DNA of 64,000 nt, from assembly GCA_030760725.1 (NCBI GenBank), contig JASWHV010000001.1, forward strand, positions 72,995,683-73,059,682, written 5' to 3'. A program made the translations under genes and the position numbers. This document shows, piece after piece, positions 45,174 through 56,341 of the stretch (the stretch's first letter is position 1; each line of letters begins with the position of its first letter). The notes under the pieces were generated by a model. It worked only from the letters and a program-made list of their open reading frames with translations, made no database searches and was not told the origin of the DNA. The stretch is from Neostapfia colusana (lineage: Eukaryota > Streptophyta > Magnoliopsida > Poales > Poaceae).

Positions 45174-47316
45174 TGTGACGCCCGGGCCTGTAGAACACGG
45201 AACCCAGCTAATGCATATGTGTTCCCAGAACGTTCATCACACATACACATGTAATCCACAAACTGAATTCAGAATATAACCACGAATAATAGGGTTCAAG
45301 TACTTTATTACGTGAATCTCTAACTTATTCTTGCAGCGGAAGTCTCTAACTTATTCTAGCAGCGGAAGTCTCTAACGATAGCGGAAGCAACTAAACAGCA
45401 CCGGCTCCATCTTGAACTCCACAGGCATGTTGACGGTAGTTTGCACGCCTAGTACTCCACATGATTTCGAAGTACTCTTCTCCTGTTGCTGATGTTTGTA
45501 TGATAATGCAAGGGTGAGTACATGTTGTACTCAGCAAGTGCAGGAAAAGTATGACATGTAGCTTACAACAAGGTAGGTACAAAAAGGCTCATTATAGAAA
45601 GCAAAATTTATTTCACAAACACGATAAAAACAGCAACTATCTTTGAGTGAATTTGATCCCAACATATATCCAATTAAAACAGTAACATACCTCCATCATA
45701 ATTTACCACTTATCACGTCTCATCCAGCCATTAATCTTTCTCAACATCATCTCATGCTCATAATAACCATCTCAGATTCATATCTATCTCATAACTGAAA
45801 CCAAAACTCATGATCATGACTCAACAGTCCCGAAACCAATTTCCAATGACCATACCATAACCAAACCAATGACCATCCCAAATAACCATCCCAAGTTCCC
45901 CCGTCTAATCATGTGAGTTAGTCAGGCGCTTGTGACCGTAAGCACGGCTATCATGATAGTTTTACACTCTTAAGAGGTGGCACCACTTTACCCACAAGTT
46001 TGTGATTTCGTCACCCGTCGGCGACTGCAGAACCTCCATTATACCAGTACAAAACTGTCGGTGTATGGCCAAGAGATCACAAAAAAGCCTTTACAAAGGG
46101 GCTACTAGATGTATGAACTCACTAAGGTTTCACCAGCAGGCTCGAATCACCATTCTCCCACCTACGGGCCCCCTCTTGTGCCAAGCAGTTCCTAGGGCAG
46201 TCCTCTCTCGACTCCCATTCCCCACGCCTTCCACGGTCCATAACAATCTAGCAACTTACCTAATTAGTCAGCTAAGCCGCACCCATATTTGGCCTTGTGG
46301 TGGCACTGTTTTCCTGGCATGTGCTGGCATGAACCGGTCCTTAGATCTACGACAAGTAAACCACCATCTCATTCTACCACATCCACGAACCAAGCTTGCC
46401 TAGATCTCCCCAGATTCTATGCTCATTATTATCATCAAGTTCTCATCATCATTATTCATATGAGTGCAGTAGCTAGACATGTTCTATCTCGGCTTCCCAT
46501 AACCCGTAAGCTAAGCGAAGCGAAAAGCAAAAATGACCATACCCGACTCATCAACATCCCCGGCGACAAGGGTGGTTAATCAAACTAGTAAACTCCTAGA
46601 AAAGGGTGTCCCATCAAGTTGACTCAAGCATACATGTTTTCGCAAACAAAACAGTTTCCAAAACATAGGATCAATATGGTTAAGGGACACTTGCCTTGTT
46701 CCTGTGACTTCTGTTTCTCAGGCGTCTCGATGTCTTGGTGCTGTAGTCCTTCGTAGGTAGCTCCCTGAGCTTGTCCTTCTACTCACGATCACGCACATAC
46801 AAGATTCACAGCAATCAATCATCATGCACAAACTTTACTTAAGATGCAATGGTGTAGGTGCATGCTAATCCTATGGTGCAGTTTCAATAATTCAGTTTGT
46901 ACGTGTCCTTGCATGTTTTAATGGCTTTGCATGGGGTTTTACGATGAACAAGGGTGTAGGGATCAAGTGTGGACGTGGTGATGATCTTGACTCAAGATCT
47001 AGATCAATTCCACCATCAAAAACCGATCAACACGTGATCTGTCCACACGAAAAAGGTTCTGTCCGAAGAAAAACAGATGCGAAGAAAACAGATGCGACGA
47101 GGTCGTAAGATGGGTAACGAAGACCTACCTCACTTCTCTTATGATCGTCGGCTCTTTTCCGACGACGGCGAGCGTCACGGGGCTCGTCGGCGGTCTCACC
47201 GGTGGCTGAACTCCGGCGAAGGGGGTTAACTCGGCGAGTTGGGGGCTAGGGCCTCTAAGTTGTCGATTTGGGAGGTGGAAAATAGGTACGTGGTTACGGC
47301 CAAGGGGTTTTGGGTT

Positions 47317-47326
47317 CTATTTATAA
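47317..47326 (-). promoter_or_regulatory. LTR TATA box, D solo LTR
   Basis: TTATAAATAG on the minus strand, with the same motif in D' at 17735-17748. The G-box array starts ~200 bp upstream (at higher coordinates). Confidence 0.7.
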
Positions 47327-47519
47327 GGGGAGAAAGAAGAGTCCTACTCCGATTGGATTTTAATTAAGAGTCCTATTCAATTTGTTTTGGATCTTAATAA
47401 CTTATCTCCAATTGATTTCGTGCGGTAGCAACGTGGAAATCGTGTCGGTTTCCTCGGTACCGGGTATTCCTGCACGCACAGGAGAAAAACCGCTTAAGGA
47501 TCTCATCACCTCCGCAGGG

Positions 47520-48400
47520 TGAGCTCCGGAAGTGCCACGTGTCCAGCGGGGGCCGGTCCTTGCTTCTCCTCAAAGGCGAGCTCCGGACCTGCCATGCGTC
47601 CAGCGGGGCGGGCCTCCCTTTTCCTCAGAGGCAAGCTCCGCATGCGCCACGTGTCTGGTGGGTGGGACCTCCCTTCTCCTCAGAGGTGAGCTCCGCGTGC
47701 GCCCGGAGCTCGCCGCCATGTGTCTGGCGGGCGGGACCTCCCTCGCCCTCAGAGGCGAGCTCTGGGGGCGCCATGTGTCAGTGCTGGACCTACCCTCTCC
47801 TCGGAGGTGGGCTCGGAGAGTGCCATGTGTCCAGCAGCACCGGACTTCCTTTCTCCTCAGAGACGAGCTCCGAGAGCGACACGTGTCCAGCAGTGTCGGA
47901 CCTCCCTTCTCCTCGGAGGTGAGCTCTGAGGGTGACACGTGTCCAGCGGGCCGGACCTCTCGGAGGCAAGCTCCAAAAACGCCACGTGTCCCGCGGGGCT
48001 GAGCCTCGCTTCTCCGCAAAGACTAGCTCCGAAGGCGACACGTGTCCAGCAGGGCCGGACCTCATCCCTTCCGCAGGGGTGAGTTCCGAAGTCGACACGT
48101 GTCTGGCGGGGCTGTACCTCATCCCTTCCTCAGGGGTGAGCTCCGAAAGCACCACATGTCCCGCGGGCTGGGCCTCGCTTCTCCGCAGAGACTAGCTCCG
48201 AAGGCAACACGTGTCCCGTGGGGCTGAGCCTCGCTTCTCTGCAGAGACTAGCTCCGAAGGCGACACGTGTCCAGCGGGGCCGGACCTCGCCCCTTCCTCA
48301 GAGGCGAGCTCCGAGCCTGCCACGTGGCCAGCAGTGCCGGACCTCACCCCCTCCGCAGGTATGTGCTCCGAAGATGCCACGTGGCCAGCGGGCCGCGGGA
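47520..48400 (-). repeat. U3 minisatellite: ~16 units of 56-57 bp, most with a CACGTG G-box
   Basis: Each unit runs approximately GAGCTCCGA..GCGACACGTGTCCAGC.GGGCCGGACCTC..CCTTCTCCTCAGAGG. Intact CACGTG begins at 47536, 47648, 47880, 47936, 47983, 48039, 48096, 48208, 48264, 48321 and 48378 (11 of ~16 units). The other five read CATGTG, CACATG or CATGCG, i.e. CG-to-TG/CA decay. Many sites extend to the palindrome GACACGTGTC or to CACGTGGC, forms known as bZIP/ABRE-type G-boxes. Position in U3, just upstream of the TATA box, suggests an enhancer array. Overlapping long ORFs (47532-48195) are by-products of the repeat. Confidence 0.85.
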
Positions 48401-48542
48401 AGTGTCGATGGCGCTCCTCGGCAAATTGGAATTGGCTCTTTTCAGCTATCTTTCTCCCATTTTTATGATTCTTTCCCATTTCTATTTCTTTTATAATGTT
48501 TCTCTATATGCAATGCATGAATATGAAATTGAGGGTGTTACA

Positions 48543-48575
48543 CCTAGTTCTAGCAATTCTTCATCTTGTGGTACA
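48543..48575 (+). pseudogene. Copia F2 gag fragment between two inserted LTRs
   Basis: 33 bp starting with the CCTAG duplication and encoding PSSSNSSSCGT in the gag frame. It ends at GTACA (48571-48575), the target of family C element C-right. Confidence 0.75.
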
Positions 48576-51500
48576 TGACACGACCCCAACGGCCTTGCCG
48601 AGCCAGGATCTTACTGAGGGGTGCTGCGTTGCACAGCACCGGATAACGCACATCAACGATACAACGCGGAAGCAAAATTTTATTACATAAACCAGTTTAT
48701 GAACATTTTTACAACAAAATAAGTTTAGTCTACACTCACGGGCGTAGACTAGCATCGAGTTCACGTTCAGCCCGTGAACGTGTCCCGGCTAGCACGCACA
48801 CACACTAACACGGCGGCGTGCACGACTCCCACGCGACGGGGTTTCCTTTTGGGGTTCCGTCTCTTCCTCGGGAGCCCCTTCCTCATAAACCCCTGCAAAA
48901 GCTTCAAACACAAGCAGTGAGCACGATGGCTCAGCAAGTCTGACCCGTCTCTCCTATACATGGAACTTCTATATGAATGGTTTTTAGGGTACATGAGGTA
49001 AAAATAAGTTGCAAAGGACTCGCCTAATTATTTGAACCTTACTTTCAAGTTTTAGCAGCAGGGTGTGGAGCATCTTACGCTAAGGCACATGAGAGAGCCG
49101 CAATCAAACGAGAAATGCATTTCTCCCATGTACTTTGCCCAAAGTTAAAAAGAACTTTAATTAGCTCTAAACTATAACAAGACATTAACAAGCAAAGTAT
49201 ATCTTTCAAATCAGCAAACTTTTAACATGTATCTAGCCTGTTCTTTCTACATCACGGTACAGTGAACAAGTGGTACTCGCTGATTGCGAGGGACGGCGAT
49301 TATAATCAATTTACACCTGCAGGGTTACCCGAATAACCCGTCACGTACGCCCGTACTCGATGTTGCTTACAGCAACCATCACGGACGTCGTACCCAACCA
49401 CCTTTCACCCATCAGCCAAATATTGAACCGGTCCTATCGTCCCGAGCAAGAGGTCTCTGCGCGCGCATCCGCAGTGCCGCCAGCCGATTTACACCTCAAG
49501 CTCTCAACCTACCCTCTGAACGACCGGCAATGCCTCAATACCCAGCTACCCTAGTTACATCGGTTTCCCGGTTCCCATATAGCCGGTAGGTCTTCGGTAC
49601 TGTTCTAGCTTGTTCAACAGGCCCGCACACGGCTCGGTCCTCAACCGACACAAGTGGAGCTATAGCAGCCAGGCCCCAAAGTCCTGCTGCCCTTACACTC
49701 CGCTCGGTCTCATTTTTCTTGCCATGTGTTTCATTTGCTATCTTTACCCGAGCAATGTGCCTCTAGCCTATTCTCGCGAGTAGTTCCAACTACTCGACTT
49801 GTACCGAATCCTACACTATCTTAGCATTGCAGTAGCTAAACGAGGTTTACAAGCCTAAGCCCAACCCAGGGTTTTCTTGGCTATGCATTTGGGTGGCAAA
49901 CAAGACTCTAATGCAAGAATTAAGTGGGTGCTCAAAGTAAGTTCTCAAAACAGTAACAATTTGTAAAAAGGGTTAATGCAAACCGGAGTTTGCCTTGCTG
50001 CTCTTGGTCATAGGCTAGCTGTTCCTCTGGAGTGACGAAATCTAAGACTTCAGGCTCCTCCTCAACCTTAGCGACTACATGTGAGAAATAAATATGTGTC
50101 AATTTAAATGCATTTGAATTGAAGTTAAACTTGTGAGAGTTATAAGTCTTGATAGACAGACCCAATGACTCTGAAATTTTTACTTTGGTTTGGATAAACC
50201 TAAACAGAGACTTGGCCAAGTTTCATTTGCAGCAAAGCTCATTTGAGCTCTCCACAAATAATTACGTACATGGCCTTACTTGGAGCTCTTAGGGTGTTCT
50301 AGATATTTTCATGGAGCAAGCCATGACTTTCTGGAAACTAGATTTTCAGAGGTTTCTAATGGAAATGGTTTCACTTAATATGAAGGTTCCTAGCTAAAGA
50401 TATGAGCTAAACAATTTCAGAGAAATTCTGAAAATGTTTCTGGACATTTTCTATTTTCTCTAGAACAGTTTTATTAATCACACCATTAGATGGATAAAAT
50501 AAGCTCAAATGGATATGAAATTTTTATGGTAGCTCAGAGATATTTTGGTGAACATCCTAGCAAAATTTCAGAACTTTCCTCCAAAGGGTTCTCCAGTTAA
50601 AATTCTAATCATTTTAAAATTTGAAGAATTAATTCTGGAGAAATAACGATTTCCATAGAGTGAAACTTTATTTGTTGGAAAGTACTCAGAGATCTGAATC
50701 CAACAAAATTTGGTTCACTTGATTTGGAGTTTTCTAGCCAAAGTTATGTGGGTTTGAAGTTTGAACTAAAACTGAAAATCGGGGAAATGTTTAAAACACT
50801 GATCGTGGGTCCCACGTACAGTTTCTTCGTCTACCTCCCGCCAGCGCCCGAGCGCGTGATGCCCAGCGATGGTGGCCCGGTTTGTTCTTGGCCGCTACTG
50901 CCTAATTTTTGGCACGGTTTCTTCCTACGTGATCCTTGGAGCACGGCGCACACGCCGAGCAATTTCTCGGACCTCGTCATCGCCGGAAACATAGTCGGCG
51001 ACGGTGGAGGCGGAACATGAGCTCGGGTCAGACGGTGCTAGCTCGTCTCGGTAGTGAACATGATCAACCAATGGGTCGCAAAGCACTACTGGGGCACGGG
51101 GAAGCCAACCCCGCCCTCCTCTTGGCCGGAGATCGTCGGGAAAGTAGACTTCACCGGCGACCCGAGCCGTATTCACCGGCGGTGGCCAAACCCAGGTGCT
51201 CTGCTAACTGGGTTGATCATCACTGCTATAATTTGACTGAGGTGACCGTGAGGTGCTACTCTAGCTTCAGCTCGACCAGGATTACCAGAGATCAAGTGAT
51301 CGAGATGAATTTTGAGTTTTGGTTCTCGGTGGTCTATATGGTGATCATCGGAAGAATTGAAATTCTGGCTAACCGGTGCTAATAGGGAGCTAGGGAGTTT
51401 GGGGAGAGCTACTAAACTTAGATGCTAACCTCAGAGACACGTTTGCCGCGCTGGATAAGCTTAGAGCTGCTCGGACGGTGGCATCGAGTTGGAGGAGCTT

Positions 51501-52517
51501 TCGGGTTGACAGAGCAATGGAAGATTGGCTCGGACAAGCTCAACCGAAGCTGATCACGAGCAGCTGAGGGATGTAGCACGTCGAGAAAAGACCGGCGGTG
51601 CCGTTTGTGGCCTTAGCTTGCGGTGGAATGGACTGCTTTGGCCGGTCGACGGCGGGGTGGTGAGGTGGAGCTGTGCGGCAACTTGCTCTTGTTTCTCAGT
51701 GCTGGAAACGTTGAGGCAGCGTGAAAATGGGCTGCTGCCGTCGGCAGCTCGACGCTAAATAGCTGAGGAGGTCAGTTTGTGGCTCTGATCGGCGACCAGG
51801 AGGTGGCAGCGGCGGGCAGTGCCGTGGTGATCGCGTGGGCGCGCGCAAGAACCGAGCCTCGTTGGCTTCATTCGGTTAAAACACTAGTGAGGCTGACATG
51901 TGGGTCCCACTCCAATTTTAACCTCTGAAATTGAATTTTCCCCACTGCTCTAAACAGTACAGACCAAAATACCCTTGGTCATTTGAATTATCTACCAACT
52001 GGCCATTTGAATTCGATAGAATTCAGATTGTGGAGTGTTTGAATATATTTTCAGTACATATGCAGTTTGAAATTCAAACTGAGTTTGAATTTGCTAAACT
52101 TAGCTCATGTAAAGATCAACTCCAAATGGAGTAAAAATTGGTGTGTGAGCTCACAAAAATGTGCTGAGTATGAATATGCCTCCCACTTTTGAAGTCATGG
52201 GATGGAAGTAGTTTGAATTTGAATTTGAGTTCAAACTACCCCCTTTCTAGTTATACCCAAAAAGACCTCAAAAAGGTTTTGGATTTGGGTGAAATTTGGC
52301 ATGAGCATTACTAGCAAGGTGTAGGAGTTTTTCATATGCCCAGCCCCTATATGATGCATGTGGGAAATGCCACTTTTGCATTTTGTGAATTTATTCTCTA
52401 ATGACCATGTTGATGGTGTTTACTTGCTCTTCAAATGTGTTCACAAAGTTTCCTCAAATGAGGTGTGTGTGGGGTGATGAACACTTTGAATATGTGCCAA
52501 AAACTTAGGCCCTTACA
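48576..52517 (-). repeat. 3' LTR of C-right (3.94 kb)
   Basis: From TGTAAGGGCC (minus, 52517) to GTCGTGTCA (48576). Its 3' part (48576-50036) matches C-left at 6511-7963, which defines the family. GC-rich promoter-like section near 50820-51900; no convincing gene inside. Confidence 0.9.
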
Positions 52518-52530
52518 TTCCTCCCCCCTT
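52518..52530 (-). other. Polypurine tract of C-right
   Basis: AAGGGGGGAGGAA on the minus strand next to the LTR, identical to that of E. Confidence 0.85.
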
Positions 52531-52638
52531 ATAAGGTGAAAATGACAGAGGGGACGGTGGAAAATTACCCTATATGCGACGTGTAAAATACGGGGTAGTT
52601 AGCGCGAAGAAATCCTTCGCTCTCCCATGTCGCTTCAT

Positions 52639-55549
52639 CTATGGAGTGATTACTCCATAGAACTTTGTAGAACCACAATGTACGTTGTGTGTGGTTCGGG
52701 CCTTTTCATCAATAATCTGAACCGGTTCCTCCTGATACGTGAGATCCGGTTTCAGTTCTTCAATATCCTCTAGCTGAATAGTAGTTGATAGCTTGAGACA
52801 CTTCTTCAGCTGGGAGATGTGAAAGACGTCGTGCACACTGGAGAGTGCTTCTGGTAATTGCAGCCGGTATGCTACCGATCCACATCTTTCTGTAATCTGA
52901 AATGGATCGATGAATCAGGGTGCTAACTTTCCTCTCACCCCAAATCTGTTCATGCCCTTCGTTTTAGACACACGCCGATATACGTGATCCCCGACTTCGA
53001 ACTGTAATGGGCGTCTTCTCCGGTCCGCATACTATTTTTGCCGGGGTTGTGCACCTTTTAGGTTCGCTTGAATCAGCTGAACCTTTTCCTCCGCGTTGTT
53101 GACAAGATCAATCCCGAAGCTGACCCTTTCGCCATACTCACACCAATTCAGTGGTGTGCGGCATTTTCTCCTGTATAGCGCCTCGTAAGGCGCCATCTTG
53201 ATGCTGGCTTGGTACCCATTGTTGTACAAGAACTCGGCCAACGGCAAGTGATCATCCCAATTCTTACCGTGGTTGATAGCGCAAGCTCGTAGCATATCTT
53301 CCAAAATCTGATTTACCCGCTCGGTTTGCCCATCCTTCTGCGGGTGGTATGCTGAACTATGGATCAGCTTCGTCCCCAACGCAGCGTGTAGCTGCTCCCA
53401 AAAACGGGACACAAATAAAGTGCCCCGATCCGATATGCTGGTGCGGGGTACGCCGTACAAGCATAGGATCCGTGAGATGTACAATTCAGCATACTTCTTA
53501 GCGTTGTAGTTGGTGTTGACCGGGATGAAATGGGCAACTTTGGTGAGCCGGTTGACGATCACCCACACAGAATCATGATTCTGAAAAGTGGTGGGTGAAC
53601 CGACGATGAAGTCCATGCTCACATCCTCCCACTTCCAGGAAGGAACGCCCTGTGGTTGTAGCATTCCCGGTTTTCGCATGTGGTCTGCCTTCACCCTCCG
53701 ACATGTATCACACTCGGACACGTACTTTGCGATCTCCCGCTGCATACGAGTCCACCAAAACTTGTTTCTGAGTTGTTGATACATTTTGTTGCTGCTGGGG
53801 TGAATAGAAAACTTTGACAAGTGAGCCTCATCAAAGACTTTCTTCCGTAACTCTGGGTTACGGGGTACGACGATCTGGTCCCTGAACCATAGGACGTCGT
53901 CTCCGTCTTTCCGGAAACATTTCAGCTCCCCACTGTCTATACGTCTCCGCAAATGCGACATGCCCTTGTCATGTTTCTGAGCTGCCGCTATCTCTTCACG
54001 GATGGTGGGGATCAAAGCTAAGTTGTAGAGAGCTCCATGTGGAATCAGATGCAATGGTGGCTTGCTCTCTTCCAACGGGCTGATGGTCAGATTGTTAACG
54101 TGTGACTTGCGACTCAGTGCATCCGCCACTACGTTTGCCTTGCCAGGGTGATAATGGATCTCTATTTTGTAATCCTTTATCAACTCCAACCATCTTCGCT
54201 GCCTCATGTTCAGCTCTTTCTGAGTGAATATGTACATGAGGCTTTTGTGGTCCGTATATAGATGCACGAGGTTACTGAGTAGGTAGTGCCTCCACATTTT
54301 AAGTGCGAGCACCACGGCAGTGAGCTCTAGGTCATGAGTTGGATAATTCTGCTCATGGTTTCTAAGCTGCCGTGATCCATACGCGACCACCCTTCGGTCT
54401 TGCATCAGCACACATCCGAGCCCAATGCCGGATGCATCGCAATACACATCGACGGTTTTGTTGTGTCTGGCTGCGCCAAAACCGGTGCTGATGTTAGGTG
54501 CTTTACTAATGCCTTGAATGCTGCTTCACATGCTGGACTCCAAACATATTTGGCAGCCTTCTTCAGCAGCTCGGTCATAGGCTTGGCAATCTTCGAGATG
54601 TTCGGAATGAACCTCCGATAATATCCCGCAGTCCGAGAAAACTCCGTACCTCATGAACAGTTCTCGGGGACTTCCAATTCAGCACTGGTGTGATCATACT
54701 CGGGTCTACAGCGATGCCCTCCGCTGAGATAATTTGCCCGAGAAAAGGCACTTGCGATATCAAGAATTCGCACTTACTGAATTTCGCGTATAGCTTGTGA
54801 TCCCGCAGCCGTTGCAAGACTATACGCAGATGCTTCTTGTGTTCTTCCTCCAACTTGGAATATACCAATATGTCATCGATGAAGACCATGACAAACTTGT
54901 CCAGCTCCGGCATGAATACCGAGTTCATCAAATACATGAAGTGAGCTGGAGCATTGGTGAGGCCGAAGGACATTACCAGGTACTCATAAAGCCCGTACCT
55001 CGTCGAGAAAGTCGTCTTCGGAATATCCTCAGCCCGTATCTTAATCTGGTGGTACCCGGATCTTAAGTCCATCTTGGAAAAGATCTTTGCTTCGACCAAC
55101 TGATCAAACAACATGTCGATCCGTGGTAACGGGTAATTGTTTTTGATGGTTATGGTGTTTAGTGGACGATAGTCCACGCAAAGCCGCAACGTCTCGTCTT
55201 TCTTCTTCCCGAATAATGCCGAACAGCCCCATGGCGAGGAGCTCGGCCTAATAAAACCCTTCTCCAGCAGGTCCGTTAACTGTGTCTTTAGTTCAGCCAA
55301 TTCCTTGGGTGCCATCTTGTACGGCCTTCGGGATATTTGCATGGTTCCCGGTGCAAGTTCAATTTTGAACTCCACCTCTCGGTCGGGCGGCATCCCCGGT
55401 AAATCATCTAGGAACACGTCACGGAACTCACGGACTACCGGAATATCTTCCAATCTGATGGTTGTGGACTGATAAACACTTGGAAGTTTTATTTCTGGAC
55501 TGTAAAGAAATAATGAATGTGACTCATGCATTTTTGGGTGTAAATGCAC
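52639..55549 (-). pseudogene. pol: pol of C-right: RT, RNase H, integrase, partial chromodomain
   Basis: RT segment (55549-54575) has LRLCVDYRPLNTITIKNNYP and catalytic FIDDILVYSK. A small deletion near 54620 and another near 54450 shift the frame. RNase H and integrase follow (54447-53032) with YCDASGIGLGCVLMQD, MDFIVG, ISDRG and QTERVNQ, all catalytic acidic residues kept. TAG at 53029-53031 and TGA at 52915-52917 follow in the same frame. The TGA is in KLAP-stop-FIDPF, the same codon as in E and A-right. The chromodomain (VQIIDEKARTTHN) then loses frame near 52690. Inactive. Confidence 0.9.
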
Positions 55550-55552
55550 GAC

Positions 55553-56341
55553 TCAGAGGACGGTGTCTAAAACAGCGCCGCAGCGGTTTAACCACGACAT
55601 CCCTAAGATGACATCGACCTTCTGTCCCTCTAAAACTATGAGAGACATAGGGTACACTCTACCCGCTAAGCATAATGGTACTTTAGAAACCATCATGCTT
55701 GCTGAAATCTTCCCACCCGGTGAACAAATCACGTATGGACTTTCAGTGGGTAGTATTTGCATGCTGTGTTTAGCAATAAAAGCTTGGCTAATAAAATTAT
55801 GCATGGCACCTGAATCAAATAATTCTATGGCGGGATGCTGGTGGAGTTGGAACATACCCGCAAGGATTGGCTCTCCCTCCGGCACGTCCTCTATGGAAAG
55901 TTGGTGGATGGTGCCGGGTCTAGGGTTTGCCCGCCGCGCATTAGTGGGGTTCCTGGGCTGATTCCTCCCTGGAAGCTGTGGTGCAACTCTGCCGCCTTGC
56001 CTCTCAGGACAATTGTTGGCGAAGTGTCCTGGGCGACCACATTTGTAGCATGTGGCTGCTGTCTGACCGGTGCTTGGGGAACGAAAGCCCGACATACGCT
56101 GCTGAGGTGCATACGCACACGGCATCATCCGCTGCTGCTGTTGTTGCTGCGGAGGTGGTGTTGGCAGTGCCGGCCTGAATGCCGGTGGAGAATATGGCCG
56201 ACTGCGGAATGGCATCGACCTCTGTGGTGGCTGCCAGCGTGGACCCGATGCAGGGTGATTCACCATCAGGTACTTTTGAGAAGGACCACCTCATTCTCCA
56301 CTGTTTTGTGGCGCGCTTCTCTTCCTCTCCGCCACCGCTAA
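55553..56341 (-). pseudogene. gag: gag C-terminus and protease of C-right
   Basis: Pro/Gln-rich linker with a glutamine tract (PPQQQQQQRMM), an intact CCHC knuckle (CYKCGRPGHFANNC), then protease with ELFDSGAMHNFI and VDVILGMSWLNRCGA. A TGA near 56290 precedes this segment, and TGA at 55550-55552 ends it before RT. Family A inserted at 56341/56342. Confidence 0.85.

Larger units (their letters stand above)
45174..48542 (-). mobile_element. Solo LTR of family D (3369 bp)
   Basis: TGTAACACCCTCAATT (minus) at 48542 to GGCGTCACA at 45174, with an exact 5-bp target duplication CCTAG on both sides (45169-45173, 48543-48547). No internal region is present, so it is a recombination product. Related to the D' LTR (15555-18341). 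Contains a TATA box and a G-box minisatellite in U3. Confidence 0.9.
48576..56341 (-). mobile_element. Ty3/gypsy chromovirus-type element C-right, 5' part displaced by A-right
   Basis: 3' LTR 48576-52517, polypurine tract, then chromodomain, integrase, RNase H, RT, protease and gag C-terminus up to 56341, where A-right inserted. The N-terminus of gag and the 5' LTR must lie beyond A-right, right of the window. The protein is closely related to E, with the same PYKMAPKELAEL and polypurine tract. Confidence 0.9.

Noticed and set aside
47532..48195. Long overlapping ORFs on both strands in the minisatellite
   Set aside because: They arise because the GC-rich repeat lacks stops in most frames; no domain, and several frames are equally open.
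47520..48400. Regularly spaced repeats that look superficially like a CRISPR array
   Set aside because: Units are contiguous diverged tandem repeats with no unique spacers, inside a plant LTR with exact target duplications.
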